Part shown: piece by piece, positions 51,265 through 60,713 of the stretch | How the letters are laid out: each line of letters opens with the position of its first letter | How positions within the stretch are numbered: position 1 is the first letter of the stretch | DNA from: Merdimmobilis hominis | GTDB taxonomy: Bacteria > Bacillota > Clostridia > Oscillospirales > Ruminococcaceae | Direction: 5' to 3' | DNA: 64,000 nucleotides | Assembly: GCF_900104615.1 (NCBI RefSeq) | Contig: NZ_LT629939.1 | Coordinates: 1,349,001-1,413,000, forward strand | The notes under the pieces: generated by a model | Databases searched by the model: none | Told to the model about the DNA's origin: nothing | Seen by the model: only the letters and a program-made list of their open reading frames with translations | Position numbers and translations under genes: made by a program

Positions 51265-52512
51265 TCAGTTGTGGGCAGCTCCCTCCTGCTGGACAGGGTG
51301 GGCATCCTCTTTTTCAATGGTGTGGGAGAGGAAAAGGGAAGCCTTGGCACAAGCCGGGCCAACCATTTCATACAGCACACCGGAAGAGAGGATGATGGTG
51401 GAGAGCATAAGGCCGGTCTCGGGGGAGAGGAGCCGCTGCCCCAGCACCGCCAAGCCGATGGAGACGCCGGCCTGGGGGATCAGTGCCAAGCCCAGGTAAT
51501 TGCGGATGTTGGCAGAGTAACCGCAGATCCGCGCCCCGGCGTAAGCGCCGGTGTATTTGCCCAGGATGCGGATGAAGAAGTAAAATATGCCGATGACCCC
51601 GGCTGTCGCCAGGGAGGGCAGGTTGAGACGCATGCCCGACAGGACGAAGAACATGAGAAGGATGGGCGGGGTGAAGCTGTTTACCTGGGTGAATACCCGG
51701 TCGTTGTCGCTGACGTTGGTGTAAACAGCGCCCAGGGCCATGCAGGAGAGCAGGGGCGAAATGTCAAAGCAGGTGCAAAAGCCGGTGATGAACAAGAGGA
51801 TCGCAGTGGTGAGGATCAGCCGGTGGTCAGAGGAACGGCGCTCGTTGTCGATCAGACGGTGCAGGACATAGCCTAAGGCCCCGCCGGCGATAACGGTGAC
51901 CGCGTTGAGGATGACCGGCAGAATCACTACGCCAAAATCCAAGGCTTTGGAACTGTCCTCCATGGCGCTGACCACGGCGGCGCAGACACTGAAGGCGATG
52001 AGGGCCACAGCGTCATCCAAGGCCACCACCTGGAGGATGGTGTTTACAAACTCCCCTTTGGCTTGGTACTGGCGGATGGTCATGATGGTGGACGCGGGTG
52101 CAGTGGCCGACCCGATGGCCCCCAGCAAGAGGCAGAAGGGCATGGGCAGGTGGAAAATCAAAGCCATGGAGGCGGTGACCAGCACGGCGGCAGCCAACGA
52201 TTCAAACAGGGTGAGGATGACGATTTTGCTCCCGCTGGCCCGCAGGGTGGACAGTTTGAAATACCGCCCCACGCCAAAGGCGATGAAGGCGAGGGCCACA
52301 TCGGTGACAAACTCCATGTGCTCTACAATCTCGCCGGGGATCAGGTCCAATACGTAGGGCCCGATCAGCACGCCGGACAGGATGTAGCCGGTGACGTTGG
52401 GCAGGCGCAGTTTTTTGGTGATCCGGGTGATGACAAACCCGGCGAATAGAATGATCGACAGGCCAAGAATGACTTGGGCGGACGCGTTGGTAATGGACGA
52501 CAGATGGAACAT
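51265..52512 (-). CDS. CPA2-family cation:proton antiporter
   Basis: This 415-residue protein has about twelve hydrophobic helices and matches the Na_H_Exchanger domain of KefB/NapA-type antiporters. Visible blocks include LRLPNVTGYILSGVLIGPYV, the discontinuous helix LLLGAIGSATAPASTIMTIR, and VVALDDAVALIAFSV with the conserved acidic pair. The NAD-binding TrkA-N tail of KefB/KefC is absent. ATG at 52512 with AAGGAG upstream is preferred to an ATG at 52635. It is divergent from a LysR regulator that probably controls it. Confidence 0.9.
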   Translation of the reverse strand: MFHLSSITNASAQVILGLSIILFAGFVITRITKKLRLPNVTGYILSGVLIGPYVLDLIPGEIVEHMEFVTDVALAFIAFGVGRYFKLSTLRASGSKIVILTLFESLAAAVLVTASMALIFHLPMPFCLLLGAIGSATAPASTIMTIRQYQAKGEFVNTILQVVALDDAVALIAFSVCAAVVSAMEDSSKALDFGVVILPVILNAVTVIAGGALGYVLHRLIDNERRSSDHRLILTTAILLFITGFCTCFDISPLLSCMALGAVYTNVSDNDRVFTQVNSFTPPILLMFFVLSGMRLNLPSLATAGVIGIFYFFIRILGKYTGAYAGARICGYSANIRNYLGLALIPQAGVSIGLAVLGQRLLSPETGLMLSTIILSSGVLYEMVGPACAKASLFLSHTIEKEDAHPVQQEGAAHN

Positions 52513-52686
52513 GATGTCGGGGCTCCTTTCGATGGTGTTTGAGGTGTTCTGGCCTTGTAGAAGATCGGGCGATTCCTCGGTCACGGGGGGAGGAAGGAGG
52601 CAAAAAAACGAGCCTCCCTGTATAGGAAAAAACAAACCTAGATAGCAGTTTTAACGGTTTTTTGTTTACACGATCTTGATTTACTG

Positions 52687-52715
52687 TTGATTATAACGGT
52701 CAACTGTGCTAATAT
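52687..52715 (+). promoter_or_regulatory. Promoter of the LysR gene
   Basis: TTGATT and TAATAT are 17 bases apart in the AT-rich divergent intergenic region, where LysR-type sites are expected. Confidence 0.6.
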
Positions 52716-52781
52716 CAAATAATAATTGATTGGGTTTTTATAAATTAAATTTATAATCCTTCCTTAAAAGGAGTAATTCCT

Positions 52782-53690
52782 ATGATTGATACCAAAATCC
52801 GCACCCTGTTGACCCTGGTCAATGTGGGAAGCTATACCCGTGCGGCGGAAGAACTCCACCTGACCCAGCCGGCGGTGAGCAACCACATCCGCCAGCTGGA
52901 AAAGGAGTTTTCAATAAAAATTTTTTATCCGGATAAAAAAGAGCTTAAAATCACCCCTGAAGGGGAGATTTTGGTGAAGTATGCTCGGCGGATTATGGCT
53001 TTATACAACACCGCCCGCCAGGTGATCGACGATTCCAGGCGGCAGCTGACCCACCTCTCCATCGGCATGACCCGCACCGCCGGTGAGAATATCATGCCCC
53101 AGGTCATCGCCGCCTACTGCGCTGAACACCCGGGCACACAAATAAATATTTATACCGATTCTATAAAAAATCTTTATAATAGGCTCCGCTCCTTCGAGCT
53201 GGATATGGCGGTTGTGGAGGGGGTTTTGCCCGATGACGAGTTCCAGTCGGTGCTGCTGGACACCGATTTCCTCTGTGTCATCGCCTCCCCCAAACACCCC
53301 TTTGCCAAACGGCAGAGCGTCTCCCTGCAGGAGCTCAAAGAGGAGAATATGATCCTGCGCTCCAGCTCGGCTGGCACCCGGCAGCTGTTTGACAACTACC
53401 TGTACAACCAGTCGGAGAACATCAAAAACTTCCATGTGATCATGGAGGTGGACAATGTGGCCATGATCAAGGATCTGGTGGCCCTCAATATGGGGGTCTC
53501 TATCATCGCACGCAGCGCCTGCCGCCAGGAGGAGGCCCAGGGCCGCCTGGCTGTGGTGCCCATCGAGAACGCCCGGATGACCCGGGACATCGTCATGGTC
53601 TATCAAAAGGACTTTTCCCATCTGGAGCTGTTGGAGGAGCTGTGCAAACTGTATTCGCGGCTTTCCTGGCCCGCCAGTGCCACCGATTGA
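52782..53690 (+). CDS. LysR-family transcription regulator
   Basis: This 302-residue protein has the LysR winged HTH at residues 1-60 (VGSYTRAAEELHLTQPAVSN, HIRQLEKEFSIKIFYPDK) and a type 2 periplasmic-binding-like effector domain from about 90 to 295. AAAGGAG precedes the ATG. Divergence from the CPA2 antiporter suggests direct control of that gene, but the effector is unknown. The DNA-proximal part has several AAA-rich codons unlike the neighbours. Confidence 0.92.
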   Translation: MIDTKIRTLLTLVNVGSYTRAAEELHLTQPAVSNHIRQLEKEFSIKIFYPDKKELKITPEGEILVKYARRIMALYNTARQVIDDSRRQLTHLSIGMTRTAGENIMPQVIAAYCAEHPGTQINIYTDSIKNLYNRLRSFELDMAVVEGVLPDDEFQSVLLDTDFLCVIASPKHPFAKRQSVSLQELKEENMILRSSSAGTRQLFDNYLYNQSENIKNFHVIMEVDNVAMIKDLVALNMGVSIIARSACRQEEAQGRLAVVPIENARMTRDIVMVYQKDFSHLELLEELCKLYSRLSWPASATD

Positions 53691-53815
53691 GCGGGGCTCC
53701 CGCCCGCAGGGCTGGAAGGCCGTGTAGAAGGAGCGCCCCTTTTGAAAGAAGCACTGTGACCCACAGAGGGGAAAGATTGTGCGGTCTTGCTTTTTTGATA
53801 AGTGGTAAAAGAAAA

Positions 53816-53849
53816 GGAGCGGCGCATGGCAGATGCCATGCGCCGCTCC
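53816..53849. terminator. Intrinsic terminator between convergent genes
   Basis: A perfect 16-bp stem (GGAGCGGCGCATGGCA) with a 2-base loop. Its T-rich flank (CTTTTCTTTT on the minus strand) favours the minus-strand gene; it may also stop the LysR transcript. Confidence 0.8.
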
Positions 53850-53904
53850 CCCTTTGATGTTCACGCCGGACGCCCCTCTTCAAAAGGCCGGCACCAAGGG
53901 ATGG

Positions 53905-54234
53905 CTATAGCGGGGCTCCAGCGCCCTCCTGCTGGAAAAGCAGTTCGCCCCGGTCTAAAATCTCATGGGCAAAGCTGCCAGGGCAGCGGCAGAGAACGTC
54001 CCACTCCTCAGGGGTGTAGACTAAAAGGCCAAAGGTAACTGGACAATCTACAGCCAAGTACAGCCGCCGCTCCAGCTCCACCGGGTCGGCGACTTGTGTC
54101 ACCACGCAGAACTTGAACCCCACCGTCTCCCCCTGGTCGGAGATCCGGTGCTTGTACAGGTAGACCAGCTTGGGCCGGACTGTGGCCAGAAGGTGCTGGA
54201 GGGCCGCTTCTATCTTTGGGCATTGCTGCTCCAT
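53905..54234 (-). CDS. Degenerate nucleotidyltransferase-fold protein
   Basis: This 109-residue protein resembles small MNT-type nucleotidyltransferases in its second half: KFCVVTQVADPVELERRLYL, then FGLLVYTPEEWDVLCRCPGSF and AHEILDRGELLFQ, which match the usual helix, strand and TPEEW block. The catalytic GSxxRG and DxD motifs are not found; the equivalent strand reads LVYLYKHRISDQGETVGFKF. A nucleotide-binding-dead scaffold is possible. No HEPN partner is adjacent. Start at 54234 has GGGAGGG 8 bases upstream; upstream in-frame sequence is non-coding. Confidence 0.6.
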   Translation of the reverse strand: MEQQCPKIEAALQHLLATVRPKLVYLYKHRISDQGETVGFKFCVVTQVADPVELERRLYLAVDCPVTFGLLVYTPEEWDVLCRCPGSFAHEILDRGELLFQQEGAGAPL

Positions 54235-54397
54235 GTCAAAATCCCTCCCGTCAATTCTACGGTGTAGCATGCCTAAAAATGGGGCAAAATATGGGCAGCA
54301 GGGCAAATCTTTCCGCCCGCTGGGGGCAATTTTCGGAAAAATCCCTTGGGAACTATTGTTGGACACAGAAAATTAAGAATATAATACCCAAAGTCGT

Positions 54398-54426
54398 TTG
54401 ACAAAGCAAGAGACGAAGGGTAAAAT
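54398..54426 (+). promoter_or_regulatory. Sigma-A promoter of secA
   Basis: Perfect TTGACA and TAAAAT separated by 17 bases, about 70 bases before secA. Confidence 0.82.
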
Positions 54427-54497
54427 GTTAATGTTAATCTAAAATGGGTTTTCATATGCAATGATAGTCCTGCAAATAACATACAGAGGTGAAATGA

Positions 54498-57233
54498 ATG
54501 GGGCTTTTTGATAAGCTGTTTGGTACCTACTCACAGCGAGAGCTGAAACATATATATCCCATCCGGGACAAGGTGCTGGCTCTGGACGAGACCTACGCCG
54601 CCATGAGCGATGCGGACTTGCGGGCCATGACCCCTAAACTGAAAGACCGGCTGGCTGCCGGTGAAACGCTGGACGACATTCTGCCCGACGCTTTCGCCGT
54701 CTGCCGGGAAGCGGCCCAGCGGGTGCTGGGGATGAAACACTACCCGGTGCAGATCATCGGCGGCATCGTGCTCCACCAGGGGCGCATCGCCGAGATGAAG
54801 ACCGGTGAAGGCAAGACCTTGGTGGCCACCCTGCCCGCCTACCTGAACGGCCTTTCCGGCAAGGGCGTCCACATTGTCACCGTCAACGACTACCTGGCCA
54901 AGCGGGACAGCGAATGGATGGGCAAGCTGTACAACTACCTGGGGCTTTCGGTGGGCCTGATCATCAGCGGCATGGACAACGCCGCCAAGAAAAAGGCCTA
55001 TGCCTGTGATATCATCTACGGCACCAACAACGAGTTCGGGTTTGACTACCTGCGGGACAACATGGTCACCTACAAGGAGAACCAGGTCCAGCGGGGCCAT
55101 GCCTACGCCATTGTGGACGAGGTGGACTCCATCCTCATCGACGAGGCCAGAACCCCCTTGATCATCTCCGGCCAGGGGGATAAATCTACCGACCTGTACG
55201 AGATCGCCGACAAGTTTGCCCGCACCCTGACCATGACCAAGGTCAAGGAGCTGGACGACAAACAGGACAACGACGACATCGAAGGCGACTATATTGTGGA
55301 TGAAAAGGCCCGCACCTGCACCCTCACCCCCGAGGGCGTGCGCAAGGCTGAAAAATACTTCAACCTGGAAAACCTGACCGACCCGGAGAACATGACCATC
55401 TCCCACCACATCAACCAGGCCATCCGGGCCCACGGCATTATGAAGCGGGACATCGACTATGTGGTCAAGGACGGCGAGGTCATCATTGTGGACGAGTTCA
55501 CCGGCCGCTTGATGATCGGCCGCCGGTACAATGAGGGCCTGCACCAAGCCATCGAGGCCAAGGAAGGGGTCACCGTGGCCCGGGAGTCCAAAACCCTGGC
55601 TACCATCACCTTCCAGAACTATTTCCGCATGTACAAGAAGCTGGCCGGCATGACCGGTACCGCCCTCACCGAGGAGAACGAGTTCCGGGAGATCTATAAG
55701 CTGGACGTCATTGAGATCCCCACCAACCGCCCCATCCAGCGGATCGACATGGAGGACGTGATCTACAAGACTGAGGATGGCAAGTTCAACGCGGTCATCG
55801 AGCAGATCATCGAGTGCCACAACATCGGCCAGCCAGTGCTGGTGGGCACCGTATCCATTGAAAAATCCGAGCACCTGTCCTCCATGCTGCGCCGCCGGGG
55901 CATCAAGCACGAGGTGCTCAACGCTAAGTACCATGAAAAAGAGGCGGAGATTGTCGCCCAGGCCGGTAAATTCGGCGCGGTGACCATCGCCACCAACATG
56001 GCCGGCCGCGGCACCGACATCATGTTGGGCGGTAACGCCGAGTACTTGGCCAAAGCAGACCTGCGCAAACTGGATTACAGCGATGAATTGATCGCTGAGG
56101 CGGAGGGCTACTCCAACACCGACGACGAGGAGATCCTCGCCGCCCGGGAGAAATTCCGGGAACTGTTGGCCAAACACAAAGAGGAGATCAAAGGCGAGGC
56201 CGAAAAGGTCCGGGATGCGGGCGGACTGTTCATCATCGGCACCGAGCGCCACGAATCCCGCCGGATCGACAACCAGCTGCGGGGCCGTTCCGGCCGGCAG
56301 GGCGACCCGGGCAAGACCCGGTTCTTCCTCTCCCTGGAAGACGACCTGATGCGCCTCTTCGGCGGCGACCGGATCCAGAACCTGATGGACACCCTGAAGA
56401 TTGAGGACGACATGCCCATCGAGGCCAAACTCCTCTCCGGCACCATCGAAAGCGCCCAGAGCAAGGTGGAAGGCCGCAACTTCGCCATCCGCAAAAATGT
56501 GCTCCAGTTCGACGACGTCATGAACCGCCAGCGGGAGATTATCTACGGCCAGCGGGAAAAGGTGCTGGACGGCGAAGACTTGGGAGAGATTATCTCCAAA
56601 ATGGTGGACGACGTGGTCAGCGAAGGGGTGGCACGGTACCTGCCCGAAGGGGTGGAACACAAGGATTGGAACCTCTCCGGCCTGCGGGAATACTTCCGCG
56701 GCTGGATCACCACCGAGGACGACCTGCGGTTTGACGACGAGGCCCTCCAGAAGACCAGCCGGGAGGAGATCACCCAGCAGCTGACCGAAAAAGCCCATGA
56801 GCTCTATGCCAGCCGGGAGGAGAAGTTCTCCAGCAATATCATGCGGGAGCTGGAGCGGATCATCCTCTTGAAAAACGTGGACTCCAAGTGGATGGATCAC
56901 ATTGACGCCATGGATGAGCTGAAGAAGGGCATCTACCTGCGCTCCTACGGCCAGAAGGACCCGGTTGTGGAGTACCGCATTGAGGGCTTTGAGATGTTCG
57001 ACGAGCTGATCGCCTCCATCCGGGAAGATACTGTCAAGATGCTGCTCACCGTACAAATCCGCACCAGCGAGCCCCCAAAACGGGAACAGGTGGCAAAACC
57101 CTTGACCACCAACCAAGGGGATGGCACGGTGAAATCCACCCCGGCCAAGAAGGGCCATAAGGTGGGGCGCAACGATCCCTGCCCCTGCGGCAGCGGTAAG
57201 AAATACAAAAAATGCTGCGGCAAGGATGAGTAA
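54498..57233 (+). CDS. secA: Preprotein translocase ATPase SecA
   Basis: This 911-residue motor drives unfolded preproteins through SecYEG by ATP hydrolysis. The DEAD-type motor is visible: Walker [16 protein letters not shown] near residue 100, [13 protein letters not shown], the preprotein cross-linking region, the second ATPase fold ([24 protein letters not shown]) and the helical scaffold. The C-terminal SEC-C zinc-binding tail is intact with Cys895, Cys897, Cys906 and Cys907 ([14 protein letters not shown]), used for SecB or ribosome contact. Length is usual for the family. AGAGGTGAAATG marks the start. Confidence 0.97.
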   Translation: MGLFDKLFGTYSQRELKHIYPIRDKVLALDETYAAMSDADLRAMTPKLKDRLAAGETLDDILPDAFAVCREAAQRVLGMKHYPVQIIGGIVLHQGRIAEMKTGEGKTLVATLPAYLNGLSGKGVHIVTVNDYLAKRDSEWMGKLYNYLGLSVGLIISGMDNAAKKKAYACDIIYGTNNEFGFDYLRDNMVTYKENQVQRGHAYAIVDEVDSILIDEARTPLIISGQGDKSTDLYEIADKFARTLTMTKVKELDDKQDNDDIEGDYIVDEKARTCTLTPEGVRKAEKYFNLENLTDPENMTISHHINQAIRAHGIMKRDIDYVVKDGEVIIVDEFTGRLMIGRRYNEGLHQAIEAKEGVTVARESKTLATITFQNYFRMYKKLAGMTGTALTEENEFREIYKLDVIEIPTNRPIQRIDMEDVIYKTEDGKFNAVIEQIIECHNIGQPVLVGTVSIEKSEHLSSMLRRRGIKHEVLNAKYHEKEAEIVAQAGKFGAVTIATNMAGRGTDIMLGGNAEYLAKADLRKLDYSDELIAEAEGYSNTDDEEILAAREKFRELLAKHKEEIKGEAEKVRDAGGLFIIGTERHESRRIDNQLRGRSGRQGDPGKTRFFLSLEDDLMRLFGGDRIQNLMDTLKIEDDMPIEAKLLSGTIESAQSKVEGRNFAIRKNVLQFDDVMNRQREIIYGQREKVLDGEDLGEIISKMVDDVVSEGVARYLPEGVEHKDWNLSGLREYFRGWITTEDDLRFDDEALQKTSREEITQQLTEKAHELYASREEKFSSNIMRELERIILLKNVDSKWMDHIDAMDELKKGIYLRSYGQKDPVVEYRIEGFEMFDELIASIREDTVKMLLTVQIRTSEPPKREQVAKPLTTNQGDGTVKSTPAKKGHKVGRNDPCPCGSGKKYKKCCGKDE

Positions 57234-57256
57234 TCCCAGCCTAACACAGGTGTGAG

Positions 57257-57289
57257 AAAAGCGGAGCTGTTTTATGCAGCTCCGCTTTT
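57257..57289 (+). terminator. Intrinsic terminator of secA
   Basis: A perfect 13-bp AAAAGCGGAGCTG stem with a 7-base loop is followed by TTTTTTTC. Confidence 0.88.
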
Positions 57290-57307
57290 TTTCATGGTGG
57301 AGGTATG

Positions 57308-57545
57308 GGTTTCTTTTGCCCCCTTTCCTTATCTTGAGAGAGGGGAGGGGTGAAACCCTGCCTGGATTTCAGGGAAACCTGGCCCCAAAGGGGTGCGCGG
57401 TTTTTATGTCCCCCCTTTCTTGTCCCGAGAGAGGGGAGGGGTGAAACCCTGCCTGGATTTCGGAGAAACCTGATCCCAAAGCGGGTGCGCGGTTTCTTTT
57501 GTCCTCCTTTTCTTTTCCCCAAAGAAAAGGAGGGAAGGTTGAAAA
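57308..57545. repeat. 91-base tandem repeat, two full copies plus a diverged part
   Basis: Units begin with GGTTTCTTTTG or GGTTTTTATG at 57308, 57399 and 57491 (period 91-92 bases). Units 1 and 2 share long identical segments (GAGAGGGGAGGGGTGAAACC, then CTGCCTGGATTTC). The third is cut short and replaced by a perfect hairpin CCTCCTTTTCTTT/AAAGAAAAGGAGG. The region separates secA from the M20 peptidase gene. Confidence 0.85.
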
Positions 57546-57608
57546 ATCGGCCTTCTGCGTGTAGAATGGAGGATGTACATGAAATCCCAGACGATGAGGA
57601 GGACAATT

Positions 57609-58787
57609 ATGGATAAAATGATGGAGAAAACCGCCGCGTACATCGACGCCCACCGGCAGGAAATGCTGGATTTGTGGGAAGAACTGGTGATGATTGAAAG
57701 CGGCAGTCAGCAGAAGGCCGGGGTGGATAAAGTCTGCGCCCGCCTGAAAGAGGAGATGGAAAAGGCCGGGGTCAAGACCCGGGTGGAGGAGATGGAAAAG
57801 GCTGGGAACTCCTTGATCGGATTGTGGGGAGAGGGCCGGCCGGAGAAACCCCTTCTGTTCCTGGGCCATATGGACACGGTATTCAATGAGGACGGTGTCA
57901 CCAAAGAACGCCCCTTTACCATCAAGGACGGCATGGCTTACGGCCCCGGCGTGCTGGATATGAAGTCCGGCCTGATTATTGGCCTCTACGCCATGAAGGC
58001 ACTGAAAGAAGCAGGCTATGACCAGCGGCCCATCAAGTTCCTCTACACCGGCGACGAGGAGCCCGGCCATGTCAACTCCACCGGCACCCAGCTTCACCTG
58101 GACGAGTGCGAAGGGGCGATGGCCGCCCTCAATTTTGAGACCGGCTATCCCCACGACGGCATCGTGGTGGAGCGCAAAGGCTCGGCCAACTTCACCGTAG
58201 AGGTGGAGGGGGTGGCCGCCCATGCGGGCAACTCCCCGGAAAAAGGCCGCAGCGCCATCCTGGAAATGGCCCACAAGATCATCGAGCTCCAGGCCCTCAA
58301 TGATTTTGAGAAGGGTACCACCGTCAATGTGGGCCTCATCACCGGCGGCACCGTGGTCAATGCCGTTCCCAATTGCTGCACGGTAAAGGTCGATGTGCGA
58401 TATGTCACCATGGATGCCCTAGAGGAGCTGCGGCCTAAGGTGGAGGCCATCTGCGCCAAAACTTTTGTGGACGGCACCAAAACTACCCTCACCTGGGAAA
58501 GGGCCGCCACTCCCATGCCCTGCAGCGAAGGCAATATGAAACTGCTGGAGGTTTTAAAGGCCACTGCCGAGGAGATCGGCTATCCCGGCCAGCTCTCCGC
58601 CCACAAGGTGGGAGGCTGGTCCGATTCCTGTATTGTCGCTTCCAAGGGGATCCCGGTGGTGGACGCCCTGGGCACCAAGGGTTCCTGGAACCACGCTCCC
58701 AATGAGTATGCCGAGGTGGAGTCCCTCTTTACCAGGGCCAAACTGGCAGCGGCGTTTGTCATCAACCTGAAAGACGACATCCAGTAG
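57609..58787 (+). CDS. M20 family metallopeptidase (glutamate carboxypeptidase-like)
   Basis: This 392-residue zinc peptidase resembles carboxypeptidase G2/ArgE-type M20A enzymes. Metal and catalytic residues are visible: LLFLGHMDTVFNEDG (His), YGPGVLDMKSGL (bridging Asp), LYTGDEEPGH (catalytic and metal Glu) and the final KGSWNHAPNEYAEVESL (His). A lid dimerisation domain lies in the middle (GVAAHAGNSPEKGRSAI). ATG at 57609 has GAGGAGG upstream. A cupin-type regulator begins 4 bases after its stop and may adjust its expression. Confidence 0.9.
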   Translation: MDKMMEKTAAYIDAHRQEMLDLWEELVMIESGSQQKAGVDKVCARLKEEMEKAGVKTRVEEMEKAGNSLIGLWGEGRPEKPLLFLGHMDTVFNEDGVTKERPFTIKDGMAYGPGVLDMKSGLIIGLYAMKALKEAGYDQRPIKFLYTGDEEPGHVNSTGTQLHLDECEGAMAALNFETGYPHDGIVVERKGSANFTVEVEGVAAHAGNSPEKGRSAILEMAHKIIELQALNDFEKGTTVNVGLITGGTVVNAVPNCCTVKVDVRYVTMDALEELRPKVEAICAKTFVDGTKTTLTWERAATPMPCSEGNMKLLEVLKATAEEIGYPGQLSAHKVGGWSDSCIVASKGIPVVDALGTKGSWNHAPNEYAEVESLFTRAKLAAAFVINLKDDIQ

Positions 58788-58791
58788 GCCA

Positions 58792-59361
58792 ATGGAAAAA
58801 CGGGAATTGGACGCCGTCAACATCGGGGAGAAGATCCAGGCATACCGGCAGCAGAAGGGGCTCAACATCAAGGAGCTCTCCCGGCTGGTGGGGATTTCCC
58901 CCTCAATGCTCAGCCAGATGGAGCGCAACCTAGCCAACCCCTCCATCAACACGTTAAAAGCCCTCTCCGCCGCGCTGGAGACCCCCCTCTATTACTTTTT
59001 TATGGGGGAGAGCCACAAAGAGGAAGTGGTGGTCCGCCCCCAGGACCGGAAGACTGTCGTCACCCCCCAGATCACCGAAGGGTCGTACCGTCTGCTGACC
59101 CCCGATGCCTCGGGGGAACTCTCCTTTTATGAAATGTACCTATCCCCTTTCCACGGCTCCACCGACCGCTCCATGGTCAGTGAGAGCGAGAAGGTCTGCC
59201 TGGTACAGGCCGGGGAGGTCACCCTGTTTATGGACGACCAGGAGTACCATCTCCTGCCGGGGGACAGTGCCCGCATCCCTCCCCGCAGCCGCCACGGGTG
59301 GCTGAACCGGGGGAAGGAGGAGGCCCGGGTGGTCATCGCCACAGCGGCCCCCTTGCTGTAG
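58792..59361 (+). CDS. XRE-family regulator with C-terminal cupin domain
   Basis: This 189-residue protein has an HTH_3 domain at about 10-66 (IQAYRQQKGLNIKELSRLVG, then ISPSMLSQMERNLANPSINT) and a small cupin sensor at about 105-185 (AGEVTLFMDDQEYHLLPGDS, ARIPPRSRHGWLN). This architecture is typical for regulators of amino-acid and polyamine metabolism. It starts 4 bases beyond the M20 stop, so translation is probably coupled. It may sense the product of the peptidase; that is inference. Confidence 0.9.
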   Translation: MEKRELDAVNIGEKIQAYRQQKGLNIKELSRLVGISPSMLSQMERNLANPSINTLKALSAALETPLYYFFMGESHKEEVVVRPQDRKTVVTPQITEGSYRLLTPDASGELSFYEMYLSPFHGSTDRSMVSESEKVCLVQAGEVTLFMDDQEYHLLPGDSARIPPRSRHGWLNRGKEEARVVIATAAPLL

Positions 59362-59369
59362 ACAACGAG

Positions 59370-59414
59370 AAAAAGCCCCCCTACTTAGCCTTGGCGGCGG
59401 TGGGGGAGCTTTTT
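59370..59414 (+). terminator. Intrinsic terminator of the M20-regulator operon
   Basis: AAAAAGCCCCCC pairs imperfectly with GGGGGAGCTTTTT; a T run is included. Confidence 0.75.
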
Positions 59415-60036
59415 GCGTATTGGAAAGGGGGCTTTCCCGCGGTTTAGGTCTGGACAGCTCTGGTTTTGTTGAGGGAACTACCCGGCCCCTTAGGGGAGTT
59501 GCCGACAGAGAGAGGGAAATGGAGCCATCCGCCAGGGCAGGAAGGGAGATGGATGCGAAATTTGCAGGTCTGTTGCATCCGGGCAGATACCGGTGCCGGG
59601 TGAGAGCACCTTTTGTGGCGGATGCCAGGGCACACATTGGGACATCGGGCTTTCCCTTTTCCTGGAAGGCAGATTGCACAGAAGGAAAACACCAAATTTG
59701 ACGAAACCAACATCGATTTAATGTGATTTAATTTGAACGTAAAAACGTAAGAATGGGTGCAGTCGGTTTGTTCCCAGAAAACATACAAAGTTGGTGCATT
59801 CTGTCAGCGGAGTATGGACAGAGGCCGGGAAAATGCAGCAGAATCCCCTGTCGAAAAAGAGAGAATCTCGTTCAAGGGCAAAAAACTGCCAAAACCATCC
59901 AGCTATGCAGGGCGGAGGGGAAGTAGTAGAGAAAAAGGAACCGTCGGTTTAAACAGGGAATATCGCTGAAATTGGAAGAAAACAGTCGAATTTGACAACG
60001 AATGGAAGGGCCGGGGGATAGATTCCCCTTGCGCCC
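59415..60036. other. Gene-free stretch before the por operon
   Basis: Open frames here are short, lack ribosome sites and look non-coding. An AT-rich segment at 59715-59732 has two direct GATTTAAT copies 10 bases apart (one helical turn), similar to the half-sites of the palindrome at 60076. No RNA family is recognised. Confidence 0.5.
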
Positions 60037-60064
60037 TTGACAAGTCAAAAATATCGTGTAGAAT
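60037..60064 (+). promoter_or_regulatory. Promoter of the por operon
   Basis: A perfect TTGACA and TAGAAT are 16 bases apart, directly upstream of a palindrome that could be an operator. Confidence 0.7.
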
Positions 60065-60075
60065 AGAATTAAATT

Positions 60076-60097
60076 ATTAAATTTCATTGAATTTAAT
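60076..60097. promoter_or_regulatory. Inverted-repeat operator candidate of the por operon
   Basis: ATTAAATT and AATTTAAT, exact complements, flank 6 bases just after the -10 box. A repressor bound here would block the start. The two GATTTAAT copies about 360 bases upstream carry the same core. Confidence 0.55.
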
Positions 60098-60131
60098 AGG
60101 CTAAAAACCATTCATGGAAAGGGGAAACATG

Positions 60132-60713
60132 ATGAAAAAGCTAACAGAAATTCGTTGGCATGGCAGAGGCGGACAGGGCGCTAAGACCGCGTCTCTCCTG
60201 CTGGCAGACGTTGCTTTCAGCACCGGTCTTTACATCCAGGGCTTCCCAGAGTACGGCCCGGAGAGAATGGGCGCGCCCATCACCGCCTACAACCGCCTCT
60301 CCAATGAGCCCATCCGCGTACACTCCAACATTTACGAGCCCGACTACGTGGTGGTTGTGGATGAGACCCTGCTGGACTCTGTCGACGTCACCGCTGGCCT
60401 GAAACCGGAGGGCGGTATCGTCATCAACTCCGCCAAAGACCCCGCCGAGCTGCGCGCCAAGCTGAAGGGCTACACCGGCAAGGTGTATACCATCGACGCC
60501 AAGAAGATCTCCATCGAGTGCATCGGCAGAAACATGCCCAACACCCCCATGCTGGCTGCTGCGGTGAAAGCGAGCGGCTTCATGGATGAGAAGCTGTTCC
60601 TGGAGAACATGGAAGCTTCCTTCAAACACAAATTCGCTTCCAAACCCGAAGTCATCGCGGGCAATATGAAGGCCCTCGAAGTCTCCCTGAAGGAGGTTCA
60701 GTGCAATGGCTAA
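60132..60713 (+). CDS. porC: 2-oxoacid (pyruvate):ferredoxin oxidoreductase, gamma subunit
   Basis: This 193-residue protein (194 if the ATG at 60129 is used) is the gamma subunit of the four-subunit enzyme that oxidises pyruvate to acetyl-CoA and CO2 and reduces ferredoxin. The start EIRWHGRGGQGAKTASLLLA and the PEYGPERMGAP motif are family hallmarks. The ATG at 60132 is 7 bases from AGGGG and fits the family length best. It overlaps the delta gene by 8 bases. Confidence 0.93.
   Translation: MKKLTEIRWHGRGGQGAKTASLLLADVAFSTGLYIQGFPEYGPERMGAPITAYNRLSNEPIRVHSNIYEPDYVVVVDETLLDSVDVTAGLKPEGGIVINSAKDPAELRAKLKGYTGKVYTIDAKKISIECIGRNMPNTPMLAAAVKASGFMDEKLFLENMEASFKHKFASKPEVIAGNMKALEVSLKEVQCNG

Noticed and set aside
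59420-59969. Short open frames between the XRE-cupin and porC genes
   Set aside because: None has a ribosome site or coding-like composition, and the region is AT-rich with regulatory-type repeats.
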